This document shows positions 10,067 through 18,857 of a stretch of 64,000 nucleotides of DNA, piece after piece. This DNA is from Rhizobium binae (GTDB lineage Bacteria; Pseudomonadota; Alphaproteobacteria; Rhizobiales; Rhizobiaceae): contig NZ_CP071604.1 in the NCBI RefSeq assembly GCF_017357225.1, positions 3,627,501-3,691,500 of the forward strand, written 5' to 3'. Position 1 is the first letter of the stretch. Each line of letters starts with the position of its first letter. A program made the position numbers and the translations under genes. The notes under the pieces are model-generated. The model did not search any database. It was not told the DNA's origin and saw only the letters and a program-made list of their open reading frames with translations.

Positions 10067-11110
10067 ATGGCCTCATCGCGCCCGGGACCAAACCTCAGCA
10101 GGATCGCGAGCTCGCTCGGCGTTTCCGTCGCCACCGTCTCGAATGCGCTTTCCGGCAAGGGCCGGGTGTCCGGCCAACTGATCGAAAAGATTCGCGAGCA
10201 TGCGGCCGAACTTGGTTACGTCCCGAGCCAGGCCGGCCGGGCGCTCAGGACCGGCCGCAGCGGTGTTCTCGGTCTGGTGCTGCCCGATATCGCCAATCCG
10301 CTTTTCCCGAAGATCGCGCAAGCGATCGAATTCGCAGCCTCCGCCGCAGGTTACGGCGTGCTGATCGCCGATTCCCGCGGCAACGTCGCTGCCCAGACCG
10401 AGGCGATCAACCGGCTGGTCGAGCGCGGTGTCGAAGGCATGATTATCATCCCCCGCCGCGCCACCCGCATTTCTGCCGCCGCCTGTCCGGTCGCCGTCAT
10501 CGACACTGCCTCGACACCCGGCAATACTGTTTCCGCCGACCACTGGCAGGGCGGTCGCGAGATCGCCGGCCATCTCGCGGACCTCGGCCATCGCAAGATT
10601 CTGATCATCGGCAACAACCAGGAATCCAATGTCCAGAACGATCGCGCCGGCGGCATCCGCTCCGCTCTCAAGCAGGGAATGCATGCCGAGACGCTTTGGA
10701 TCGACAGGCTGGAGCTGAATGGCGGCAGCGGCTGTTCGCTCGGCCTCGCCGAAAGAGCCGGGCGGGGTTTCACCGCTTTTGCAGCTCTCTCCGACCTGCA
10801 GGCGCTACGCGCGCTGACGGAGCTGCAGCAGGCGGGCATCAACATTCCCACCGATGCCAGCGTTACCGGCTTCGACGACCTCATCTGGTCATCGGTCGTC
10901 ACGCCATCATTGACAACGGTCCGGATGGACATGGACAAGATCGCCGGGATTGCCGTGTCCGCGTTGGTGAATAGCATAAGAACCAACGGCACGCGGGAAG
11001 GCATGCTGGTTTCCGCGGAGACCGATCGCGTCGCCATGCAACTGGTCGTCCGTCAATCATCCGGGCCTGCGAACCCGGCACCAAAAACCTCAGAGATGGA
11101 GAACAAGTAG
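10067..11110 (+). CDS. LacI-family transcriptional regulator of the purine uptake/salvage operon
   Basis: The 347-residue protein has an N-terminal LacI helix-turn-helix (LSRIASSLGVSVATVSNALSGKGRVS, about residues 8-35) and hinge. A periplasmic-binding-protein-like effector domain follows, including GVLGLVLPDIANPLFPKIAQ near 67 and SVTGFDDLIWSSVVTPSLTTV near 265. It is the first gene of the operon; its TAG stop is one base before the binding-protein ATG. The operator just upstream suggests autoregulation. A purine base or nucleoside is the probable inducer, because the downstream enzymes are a nucleoside hydrolase and adenine deaminase. That is inference from context. Confidence 0.88.
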   Translation: MASSRPGPNLSRIASSLGVSVATVSNALSGKGRVSGQLIEKIREHAAELGYVPSQAGRALRTGRSGVLGLVLPDIANPLFPKIAQAIEFAASAAGYGVLIADSRGNVAAQTEAINRLVERGVEGMIIIPRRATRISAAACPVAVIDTASTPGNTVSADHWQGGREIAGHLADLGHRKILIIGNNQESNVQNDRAGGIRSALKQGMHAETLWIDRLELNGGSGCSLGLAERAGRGFTAFAALSDLQALRALTELQQAGINIPTDASVTGFDDLIWSSVVTPSLTTVRMDMDKIAGIAVSALVNSIRTNGTREGMLVSAETDRVAMQLVVRQSSGPANPAPKTSEMENK

Positions 11111-11111
11111 G

Positions 11112-12134
11112 ATGAAAAACGCTCTCATTGCCGCGGCAGCGTTCGCCGCACTATCGCCGCTTGGCGCATCTGCGGCGGAACGGACGCTGACCATTTCCGT
11201 CTACGCCTTTGCCCAGGACGATTTCAAGGCGCTGGTCTACGAACCCTTCGAAGCCCAATGCGGCTGCAAGCTGGTGGTCGAAACCGGCAACAGCGTCGAG
11301 CGTCTGGCCAAGATGGAGGCCAACAAGGCCAGCCCTGTCGTCGATCTCGCCGCGATTTCGATGGCCGATGCCCTGGCCGCCGCCCGCGCTGGCCTGATTG
11401 ACAAGGTCGATACTGCAGAACTTTCCAATTTCGCCAAGCTGTACGACATCGCCAAGGACCCGAACGGCGATGGCATGAGCGTCGGTTATACTTTCTACGC
11501 CACCTCGATCGCCTATCGCTCCGACAAGATGAAGATCGATTCCTGGGCCGATCTCTTGAAGCCCGAATATGTCGGCCACGTCGCCTTTCCGAACGTGACC
11601 ACCAATCAGGGCCCGCCGGCCCTCTATATGCTGGGCCAGGCGCTCGGTAAGGACACGCCCGACCTGAAGGGGCCGATCGAGGCACTAGGCAAGAAAAAGG
11701 ACGACATCGTCACCTTCTACGAAAAATCCTCACAGCTCGTGCAACTGATGCAGCAGGAGGAGATCTGGGCAGCACCGATCGGCCGGTTCTCCTGGGCGGG
11801 CTTCACCAAGCTCGATGTGCCGGTCGCCTGGGCGACGCCGGAGGAGGGCCAGACCGGCGGCATGAACGTGCTGGTGGTGACCAGGGGTTCGAAGAACCGG
11901 GATCTCGCCTTGCAGTTCATGGATTTCTGGCTCTCGACCGAGACCCAGACCAAGCTCGCCGAAAAGCTGATCGACAGCCCTGCCAACCGTGAGGTCAAGC
12001 TTTCCGAAGCCGCCGCCAACAATCTCACCTATGGCGAGGATACGGCCAAGAGCCTCAAGCTGATCCCGTCGGCCGTCGCCCTCGACAACCGCGCCGGCTG
12101 GCTGAAGACATGGAACGAAAAGGTCGGCCAGTAA
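11112..12134 (+). CDS. ABC transporter periplasmic substrate-binding protein (PotD-like family 1), probable purine/nucleoside importer
   Basis: This 340-residue secreted protein has a Sec signal peptide (MKNALIAAAAFAALSPLGASA, cleavage near residue 22). The body follows the family 1 pattern of spermidine/putrescine, iron and similar binding proteins: LTISVYAFAQDDFKALVYEPFE, a middle of SVGYTFYATSIAYRSDKM, and AWATPEEGQTGGMNVLVVTRGSKN near the C-terminus. The genes that follow encode its two permeases and ATPase, then purine-degrading enzymes. Although PotD-like proteins usually bind polyamines, a purine nucleoside or base is the likeliest ligand here. The sequence does not reveal the ligand pocket chemistry. 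Confidence 0.85.
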   Translation: MKNALIAAAAFAALSPLGASAAERTLTISVYAFAQDDFKALVYEPFEAQCGCKLVVETGNSVERLAKMEANKASPVVDLAAISMADALAAARAGLIDKVDTAELSNFAKLYDIAKDPNGDGMSVGYTFYATSIAYRSDKMKIDSWADLLKPEYVGHVAFPNVTTNQGPPALYMLGQALGKDTPDLKGPIEALGKKKDDIVTFYEKSSQLVQLMQQEEIWAAPIGRFSWAGFTKLDVPVAWATPEEGQTGGMNVLVVTRGSKNRDLALQFMDFWLSTETQTKLAEKLIDSPANREVKLSEAAANNLTYGEDTAKSLKLIPSAVALDNRAGWLKTWNEKVGQ

Positions 12135-12201
12135 GGCCCGCGTTAGAACCGGTCCCGGCGCCTCTACCGGGACCATCCTATGTCCGCTCGAAAGGCACCT
12201 C

Positions 12202-13029
12202 ATGTTCCAGAACCGCGCAGAAGCCCTGGCGCTTGCCTTGCCGGCAGCCGTCTTTGCAACCCTGGTCTTTCTGTTGCCCGTCGCGATCCTGCTGTCGGAG
12301 GGCTTCCGCGCCGGCGGCGGCTGGACGCTGTCGGCCTATGCCGATTTCTTCTCGCAGACGTTGAACCGCACCGTTTTCCTGCGCAGCTTCCGGCTCGGTC
12401 TCGAAGTCACGGCGGTGTCGGCCGTCGTCGGTTATGCCGCCGCCTTCGCCATCGTCAACCTGCCGGCGAACGGCAAGGGCCGCATCATCGGCCTCGTCAC
12501 CCTGCCGCTGATGATCTCGCCGGTGGCGCGCACTTATGCCTGGATCGTCATTCTCGGCCGCACCGGCATCGTCAACCAGGCGATAACGGGCCTCGGCCTC
12601 AGCGCCGAGCCGCTGCGGCTGCTGTTTACCGAAACCGCCGTCTTCATCGGCCTGCTGCAGCTCTTCCTGCCGCTGATGATCCTGTCGCTGATCAGCGCGC
12701 TCGAAAACATGCCAAGGGATGCGATTCCCGCCGCCCGCGTGCTCGGCGCCAACTGGTTCCAGGTCTTCTGGAAGGTCGTCCTGCCGCTCACGCGGGAAGG
12801 GCTCGTCATCGGCGGCACGCTCGTCTTTACCGGGTCATTGACAGCCTATATCACCCCCGCCGTGCTCGGCGGTTCCAAAGTGCTGATGCTCGAAACGCTA
12901 ATGTACCAGCAGGTTTCCATCGCCAATAATTTCATCTCGGCAAGCGTCATCGCCTTCATCCTGATCGTCATGAGCTTTGCCGCCAATATCCTGCTGAAAC
13001 GCATTGCGACGGCGAGAAACCGCCGATGA
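12202..13029 (+). CDS. ABC transporter permease (PotB-like), purine operon
   Basis: The 275-residue inner-membrane protein has about six hydrophobic segments. The permease EAA-type loop that contacts the ATPase is visible as AARVLGANWFQVFWKVVLPLTREGL, near residues 180-205. ATG 12202 is chosen because it gives the normal permease N-terminus (MFQNRAEALALALPAAVFA). An out-of-frame longer reading also exists but lacks membrane character. The stop overlaps the next permease start by four bases (ATGA), a sign of translational coupling. Confidence 0.88.
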   Translation: MFQNRAEALALALPAAVFATLVFLLPVAILLSEGFRAGGGWTLSAYADFFSQTLNRTVFLRSFRLGLEVTAVSAVVGYAAAFAIVNLPANGKGRIIGLVTLPLMISPVARTYAWIVILGRTGIVNQAITGLGLSAEPLRLLFTETAVFIGLLQLFLPLMILSLISALENMPRDAIPAARVLGANWFQVFWKVVLPLTREGLVIGGTLVFTGSLTAYITPAVLGGSKVLMLETLMYQQVSIANNFISASVIAFILIVMSFAANILLKRIATARNRR

Positions 13030-13805
13030 CCCTGCGCTTGTTTTCGCCCATCGTGCTTTTCCTTCTGCTGGTCTTCCTGATCGGCCCGTTCTTGATCATC
13101 ATTGCCGCTTCGCTGTCATCAGGCGATACGCTGGCCTTCCCGCCGCAGGGCCTGTCGCTGCGCTGGGTGATGAAGGTCTTCACCATCGAAAGTTTCCGCG
13201 ACAGCTTCGCCATGTCCATGTTCCTCGCCGTCTTCGGAACGCTCGCAGCCCTGGTCCTCGGCATCCCAGCCGCTTACGCCCTGTCGCGCTACCGGTTGCC
13301 GGCGGCCGAGACCGTCCGCACGATCGTATCGCTGCCGATCATCGTTCCAGGCATCATCGTCGGCCTGGCGCTCCTGCGCTATCTCGTCGTGCCCTTCGGC
13401 TTCAACATTGCGCTGGCGCTGTTTTTCGCCCATACCGCCCTGGTCCTGCCCTATGCCGTACGTGTGGTTTCGGCGAGCCTGGACAATCTGCGCTCGGACA
13501 TCGAAGAGGCCGCCGTCCTGCTCGGCTCCTCCAGGCTCGGCGCCTTCTTTCGCGTCGTCATGCCGAATATCCGTGGCGGCATCCTGGCCGCCTTCATTCT
13601 CGGCTTCGTCACCAGCTTCAACCAGGTGCCCGTGTCGCTCTTCCTCTCCGGCCCCGGTGTGCGCACGCTGCCGATCGACATGCTGGGTTACATGGAAACC
13701 ACTTACGACCCTTCGATCGCGGCGCTCTCCGCCCTTCTCGCCTTCCTCTCGATCGGCATCGTCTTCCTCGCCGAGCGCTTCCTGGGATTCTCGCGTTATG
13801 TCTGA
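13026..13805 (+). CDS. ABC transporter permease (PotC-like), purine operon
   Basis: The 259-residue second permease of the importer has roughly six membrane segments and the EAA loop EEAAVLLGSSRLGAFFRVVMP, near residues 160-180. It starts inside the stop of the first permease and its own stop lies inside the start region of the ATPase gene (13798). The three transport genes are therefore tightly coupled. Together with the PotB-like subunit it should form the heterodimeric pore. Confidence 0.88.
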   Translation: MTLRLFSPIVLFLLLVFLIGPFLIIIAASLSSGDTLAFPPQGLSLRWVMKVFTIESFRDSFAMSMFLAVFGTLAALVLGIPAAYALSRYRLPAAETVRTIVSLPIIVPGIIVGLALLRYLVVPFGFNIALALFFAHTALVLPYAVRVVSASLDNLRSDIEEAAVLLGSSRLGAFFRVVMPNIRGGILAAFILGFVTSFNQVPVSLFLSGPGVRTLPIDMLGYMETTYDPSIAALSALLAFLSIGIVFLAERFLGFSRYV

Positions 13806-14823
13806 TGCCTATCTTCAACTCGATAAGCTGACGCTCGCCTATGGCGATACGGTCGCGGTGAAGGACCTCGACCTTACGATCGGCAAAGGCGAACTCCTCG
13901 CCCTTCTCGGTCCCTCAGGCTGCGGCAAGACGACGACGATGCGCGCCATCGCCGGCCTGCTGACGCCGGCCTCCGGCCGCATCCGCCTCGACGGTGCCGA
14001 TATCACCCGGGTCTCCGCCAACAAACGCGCCGTCGGCCTCGTCTTCCAATCCTACGCGCTCTTTCCGCATCTCACCGTCTATGAGAACGTCGCCTTCGGT
14101 CTGCGGCTCAAGGGCATTTCGGGCGCCAATCTCGACACCCGCGTCGGGGGCGGTCTGAAATCCGTCGGCCTCGCCGCCTTCGCCGGCCGCAAGCCCGCCG
14201 AACTCTCCGGCGGCCAGCAGCAGCGCGTAGCGCTCGCCCGCTCGATGGTGATGGAGCCGAAAGTCCTGCTGCTCGACGAGCCGCTCTCCAATCTCGACGC
14301 CAGGCTTCGCCTGGAGATGCGCGCCGAATTGCAGCGCGTGCAAAAAGAGACGGGCGTCACCATGATCTTCGTCACCCACGACCAGACGGAGGCGCTGGCG
14401 CTCGCCGACCGCATCGTCGTCATGCTGAACGGCGCCATCGAACAGATCGGCACGCCGGAAGAGATCTACAACAATCCCATCTCCGCCTTCGTCGCCGATT
14501 TCGTCGGCTTCGAGAACGTCTTTGCGCTGAAGGAGGGAAAGCTTGCGACGCCGAACGGCCCGGTCACGCTACCCGCTCCGCCACCGCAAACAGCAGCGGG
14601 CCTGGCTTGGCGTCCGCGTGCCGTAACCGTCGGCTCCGGTCCGTTCCAGGGAACCGTACGCGGCACGTCTTTTGCCGGCAATAGCCGCGAATATCTCCTT
14701 GATACGCCGCTTGGGGCCATCAAGGCCGAGATCGATGCGGGTCTGCCGCCGCACGAAATCGGCAGCACGCTCACCTTCGATCTGCCGGTTGCCGGCGCCG
14801 CCAACCTCAAACGCTTCGGGTGA
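13798..14823 (+). CDS. ABC transporter ATP-binding protein (PotA-like), purine operon
   Basis: The 341-residue importer ATPase has Walker A GPSGCGKTT (residues 38-46), the Q-loop FQSYALFPHLTV, signature LSGGQQQRVALARS, Walker B VLLLDEPLSNLDA and the switch histidine in VTHDQTEA. A C-terminal TOBE-type domain (about 250-341) is typical of the PotA/MalK group. The start is ATG 13798, eight bases inside the preceding permease gene; longer upstream readings are only the antiphase of that permease. The stop is four bases before the nucleoside hydrolase ATG. Confidence 0.9.
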   Translation: MSDAYLQLDKLTLAYGDTVAVKDLDLTIGKGELLALLGPSGCGKTTTMRAIAGLLTPASGRIRLDGADITRVSANKRAVGLVFQSYALFPHLTVYENVAFGLRLKGISGANLDTRVGGGLKSVGLAAFAGRKPAELSGGQQQRVALARSMVMEPKVLLLDEPLSNLDARLRLEMRAELQRVQKETGVTMIFVTHDQTEALALADRIVVMLNGAIEQIGTPEEIYNNPISAFVADFVGFENVFALKEGKLATPNGPVTLPAPPPQTAAGLAWRPRAVTVGSGPFQGTVRGTSFAGNSREYLLDTPLGAIKAEIDAGLPPHEIGSTLTFDLPVAGAANLKRFG

Positions 14824-14827
14824 TCTC

Positions 14828-15748
14828 ATGGGTGTGTGGATCGATACCGACATGGGTTTTGACGATATCGCCGCCATCCTGGTGGTGGCGCAGTCGGAAC
14901 ATGAGATCGACGGCGTCTCGCTCGTCTTCGGCAATGCGTCGCTGCCGCAGGTGAGAAGGAATGCCGCCGGCGCCGCCAGCGCCTTCGGCTGGACATTTCC
15001 GATCCATACCGGCCGCGCCATGCCGGTTCTCGGCAAGCTCGAAACCGCGCAGGCCATCCTCGGCGAAACCGGCATCCCCACCATCGGCAGGAGCCTGCCG
15101 GAGGCGGCAGCGCTTGCCGAAAGCGATGCCTTCACCGCGATTTGCCGCTGGCTCGAAGCCGACGGGCCACACCGCATCCTGGCGCTCGGGCCTCTCACCA
15201 ATATTGCCGCCGTGGCGCTTGCCCGTCCCGATCTTGCCGCCCGCGTCAGTGACCTTGTCTGGATGGGCGGCGGCGTCACATTGGGCAATCACACGGCGTC
15301 TGCCGAGTTCAACGCGCTCGCCGATCCCGAAGCCCTGGCGATCGTCATCGCCCAAGGCTTGCCACTGCGCATGGTCGATCTCGATCTTTGCCGCAAGGTG
15401 CTGGCAAGGCCGGAGGATGCCGAGCCGGTGCGCAATGCAGGCGGCGGCAAGGCCGAACTGATTGCCGATATGTTCGCCGGTTATATAAGCATCGCCATCA
15501 GCCGCGGCCGACCTGGAATGGCGATCTACGACCCCTCGGCTGCCGTTGCCTTCGTCGCTCCCGATGTCCTCAGCTTCCGCCCGGCGCGCATCGATGTCGA
15601 GCTGCATGGCAGCCTGACGCGTGGCCGCACCGTCGTCGAGACGCGCGCCACCCATGCCACTTTCAATGCGCAATTCGCCACCGACATCGACGTCGACCGG
15701 GCGCGCGCCATCATTCTTGCCGCCCTGGTCAACGAGGCCCGCAAATGA
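14828..15748 (+). CDS. Nucleoside hydrolase (inosine/uridine-preferring type)
   Basis: The 306-residue enzyme hydrolyses the N-glycosidic bond of a nucleoside to give base and ribose. The calcium-binding signature of the family, IDTDMGFDD, is at residues 4-12. LGPLTNIAAVALARPDLAARV near 123 and WMGGGVTLGNHTASAEFNALADPEA near 145 match the conserved core of IU-nucleoside hydrolases. The C-terminal region has the expected IYDPSAAVAFV segment. It is embedded between the ABC transporter and adenine deaminase genes, so imported nucleoside (for example adenosine) is probably cleaved here. The adenine released would then be deaminated by the next enzyme. Its stop overlaps the next start by four bases. 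Confidence 0.9.
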   Translation: MGVWIDTDMGFDDIAAILVVAQSEHEIDGVSLVFGNASLPQVRRNAAGAASAFGWTFPIHTGRAMPVLGKLETAQAILGETGIPTIGRSLPEAAALAESDAFTAICRWLEADGPHRILALGPLTNIAAVALARPDLAARVSDLVWMGGGVTLGNHTASAEFNALADPEALAIVIAQGLPLRMVDLDLCRKVLARPEDAEPVRNAGGGKAELIADMFAGYISIAISRGRPGMAIYDPSAAVAFVAPDVLSFRPARIDVELHGSLTRGRTVVETRATHATFNAQFATDIDVDRARAIILAALVNEARK

Positions 15749-17532
15749 ACGTCACCTCTCGCCAGGAACCCGCCGATCTTAACGATCCTGCCTTGCGCGC
15801 CCGCGCCGTTGCGGCCGCGCGCGGCGACGCCCCCTTCGACGTGCTGATTACCGGCGGCCGGCTGCTCGACGTGGTGACCGGTCTAATCCGCAATGCAGAT
15901 ATCGGCCTTGTCGGCGCGCTGATCGCCAGCGTCCATGCTCCGGCAAGCCGCACGGATGCGGCCGAGATCATCGATGCGGCCGGCAGCATCCTGACACCCG
16001 GCCTGATCGACACGCACATGCATATCGAAAGCTCGATGGTCACACCCGGCGAATATGCGAGCGCCGTGCTACCGCGCGGCGTCACCACCATTGTCTGGGA
16101 TCCGCATGAATTCGCCAACGTGCACGGCCTCGACGGCGTGCGCTGGGCGATCGAGGCGGCACGCGCGCTGCCGCTGCGCATGATCCTGCTCGTCCCCTCC
16201 TGCGTGCCCTCGGCACCAGGCCTGGAACTTGCAGGCGCCGATTTCGATGCGGCCGTCATCGCCGAGATGCTGCGCCCTTCGGCCGTCGGCGGCGTCGCCG
16301 AAGTCATGAACATGCGCGGCGTCATCGACGGCGATCCCCGTATGACCGCCATCGTCAATGCCGGCCTTGCCGCCGGTAAGCTCGTCTGCGGCCATGCCCG
16401 CGGACTTGCGCGTGCCGATCTCAACGCCTTCATGGCGGCGGGCATCACCTCCGACCACGAACTCATTTCCGGCGTCGATCTCGCCGCCAAGCTTGCCGCC
16501 GGCCTGACGATCGAACTGCGCGGCTCGCACGACCATCTGCTGCAGGAATTCGTCGTGGTGCTGAATGGTCTCGGCCACCTTCCTCCAACCGTCACGCTCT
16601 GCACCGACGACGTCTTTCCCGATGAACTCTACGAAAGCGGCGGCCTCGATGATGTCATCCGTCGCCTGGTGCGCTACGGCATGAAGGCCGAATGGGCAGT
16701 CAGGGCCGCGACCTTCAACGCCGCCGAGCGTCTGAAGCGTTCCGATCTCGGCCTTATCGCGGCCGGACGGCGCGCGGATATTGTTTTCTTCGAGGATCTC
16801 ATCGAATTCCGGGCACGGCTGGTCATTTCGGGCGGCCGCATCGTCGCTCGCGACGGCAGCATGCAGGTGGGCGTCCAGCGGCTCGATACGGCGCCGCTTG
16901 AAAATTCGGTGAAGCTCCCGCCACTCGGCGAGGATGACTTCCTCATTCCATCGGACGGCTCGCGCGTTCGCGTCGCCACCATCGACCGCCCGCGCTTCAC
17001 GCAATGGGGCGAGGCGGAGACGGAGGTCAGAGACGGGTTCGTCGTGCCGCCGGCCGGCAGCGCCATGATCGCCGTCGCCCATCGCCACGGCAAGGCCGAC
17101 GGCACGGCACGCATCGGCTTCCTCACCGGCTGGGGCGAATGGCGCGGCGCCTTCTGCACCACCGTCTCGCATGACAGCCACAACCTCACCGTCTTCGGCG
17201 GCAATGCCCGTGACATGGCGCTCGCCGCCAACGCCGTCATATCAGCCGGTGGCGGCATGGCGGTCGCCAGAGACGGAAGGGTCGAGGCGATCCTGCCGCT
17301 GCCGCTCTCCGGCCTGGTGACCGGCGCATCGCTGAAGGACACCGCTTCGGCCTTCGCCTGCATCCGCAAGGCCATGGATAAAATCGTCGACTGGAAGCCG
17401 CCCTACCGGGTCTTCAAGGCCTGCTTCGGCGCGACACTCGCCTGCAATACCGGCCCACATCAGACGGACCGGGGGATTGCCGATGTGGTGACGGGGAGAG
17501 TGATGGAAAGCCCGGTGCTGGAGGTTTTGTAG
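15745..17532 (+). CDS. ade: Adenine deaminase (amidohydrolase superfamily)
   Basis: It converts adenine to hypoxanthine and ammonia (EC 3.5.4.2). The 595-residue length agrees with bacterial Ade. The metal-binding motif DTHMHIESSMVTPGEYA lies near residue 90 and further metal/active-site regions are at WDPHEF, VCGHARGL and TDDVFPDEL. The C-terminal half has the family phrase SHDSHNLTVFGGN. ATG 15745 lies in an ATGA overlap with the nucleoside hydrolase stop; longer upstream readings are in the antiphase of that gene. It is the last gene of the operon and points to use of adenine as a nitrogen or purine source. Confidence 0.93.
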   Translation: MNVTSRQEPADLNDPALRARAVAAARGDAPFDVLITGGRLLDVVTGLIRNADIGLVGALIASVHAPASRTDAAEIIDAAGSILTPGLIDTHMHIESSMVTPGEYASAVLPRGVTTIVWDPHEFANVHGLDGVRWAIEAARALPLRMILLVPSCVPSAPGLELAGADFDAAVIAEMLRPSAVGGVAEVMNMRGVIDGDPRMTAIVNAGLAAGKLVCGHARGLARADLNAFMAAGITSDHELISGVDLAAKLAAGLTIELRGSHDHLLQEFVVVLNGLGHLPPTVTLCTDDVFPDELYESGGLDDVIRRLVRYGMKAEWAVRAATFNAAERLKRSDLGLIAAGRRADIVFFEDLIEFRARLVISGGRIVARDGSMQVGVQRLDTAPLENSVKLPPLGEDDFLIPSDGSRVRVATIDRPRFTQWGEAETEVRDGFVVPPAGSAMIAVAHRHGKADGTARIGFLTGWGEWRGAFCTTVSHDSHNLTVFGGNARDMALAANAVISAGGGMAVARDGRVEAILPLPLSGLVTGASLKDTASAFACIRKAMDKIVDWKPPYRVFKACFGATLACNTGPHQTDRGIADVVTGRVMESPVLEVL

Positions 17533-17579
17533 GACCTGTTGAAACAGCGGGGTTCGTGCCGGGCGGCCCGCAAACGCCA

Positions 17580-18749
17580 CTACCCCTTCAACTCCCGCTC
17601 CACCAACGCCACCCAATAAGCCGCCCCATAACCAAGCGCTTCATCATTAAAATCATAAGCCGTATTGTGATGCAGCGCCCCATCCACCGCCGGCCCATTG
17701 CCGAGCCAGACATAACAGCCCGGCGCGTTCTGCGCGAAGAAGGCGAAGTCGTCGCCCGCCGTCGACGGCGGAAAGTTTGTCCGCACTTTTTCACCAAAGA
17801 CGGCGCCGGCAGCAGTAAGCGCCCGGGCAGTCGCATCCCCGTGATTGACGACAGGCGGAATGCGTCGGTCGAAATGACAGTCGGCCGAAATGCCATACAT
17901 GGCAGCCGTTCCATCCGCCAGCCGGCCGATCTCGACCTCCAGCTGATCGCGCACCTCAGGCGAATAGGCCCGCGCCGTACCGCCGACCTCGACCGTATCG
18001 GGAATGACGTTCAGCGCCTTGGAATCGCCGGCCTCCAGGAAACAGGCGCTGATGACGGCCGGCTGCAGCGGATCGACGACGCGTCCGACGATCGTCTGCA
18101 GCGATGACAGGAAGGTGCCGGCCGCCGTGATCGGATCGCGGCCGAGATGCGGCTTGGCGCCGTGTGTACCGAGCCCGCGAAAGGTGATGCGCCAGCTGTC
18201 GGAAGAGGCGAGTTGTGGGCCTGCGACAACGGCGATCTCGTCGACCTCAAGCCCCGGCATATTGTGCAGGCCATAGACGGCATCGCAAGGGAAGAGCTTA
18301 AACAGCCCCTCCTCGACCATGCGCTTCGCGCCGCCGCGTCCCTCCTCGGCCGGTTGGAAGATGAAATGCACCGTGCCGGAAAAACCCCGCGTCGCCGCAA
18401 GGTGCCGTGCGGCGCCAAGCAGCATCGCCGTATGGCCATCATGGCCGCAGGCATGCATCTTGCCAGGTGCAGTCGATTTATAAGGTCGCTCCGCCGTCTC
18501 AGGCATGGCGAGCGCATCCATATCGGCTCTCAACCCGATCCTGCGCGCGCCATCGCCGACCTTAAGCGTGCCGACCACGCCGGTGCCGCCAATTCCGCGA
18601 TGCACCGTGACGCCGGCCTCCTCCAGAAGCTTCGCGACGATGCCCGCGGTGCGCTCCTCCTCGAAACCGAGTTCGGGATGGGCGTGAAGATCGCGGCGCA
18701 AAGCAGTGAGGAACGGCAGATCGTCCTTGATCCCGGCGGGGATGCTCAT
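17580..18749 (-). CDS. M20-family amidohydrolase (hippurate hydrolase/IAA-amino-acid hydrolase-like)
   Basis: This 389-residue di-metal peptidase-fold enzyme cleaves N-acyl amino acids. It has the start motif LHAHPELGFEEERTAG (21-36), the metal motif MHACGHDGHTAMLLGAA (98-114), and FQPAEEGRGGAKRMVEEG. The dimerisation-domain turn THGAKPHLGRDPI appears with His replacing the common S/A-HAA form. The final metal region TAGDDFAFFAQNAPGCYVWLG is also present. It is last in the minus-strand tct unit, 108 bases after tctA, so the tripartite transporter may import an N-acylated compound that this enzyme hydrolyses. The natural substrate cannot be fixed from sequence. Confidence 0.88.
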   Translation of the reverse strand: MSIPAGIKDDLPFLTALRRDLHAHPELGFEEERTAGIVAKLLEEAGVTVHRGIGGTGVVGTLKVGDGARRIGLRADMDALAMPETAERPYKSTAPGKMHACGHDGHTAMLLGAARHLAATRGFSGTVHFIFQPAEEGRGGAKRMVEEGLFKLFPCDAVYGLHNMPGLEVDEIAVVAGPQLASSDSWRITFRGLGTHGAKPHLGRDPITAAGTFLSSLQTIVGRVVDPLQPAVISACFLEAGDSKALNVIPDTVEVGGTARAYSPEVRDQLEVEIGRLADGTAAMYGISADCHFDRRIPPVVNHGDATARALTAAGAVFGEKVRTNFPPSTAGDDFAFFAQNAPGCYVWLGNGPAVDGALHHNTAYDFNDEALGYGAAYWVALVERELKG

Positions 18750-18857
18750 CGGGCAATGCTCCTGGGGCCTGGAAATCCCTACGTGCGAAACGGGCGCCTG
18801 AATCGCGCCCGCGTCAGATCATCCCTTGTTCATTAAGCAAGCGGTGAATTCAACCCC

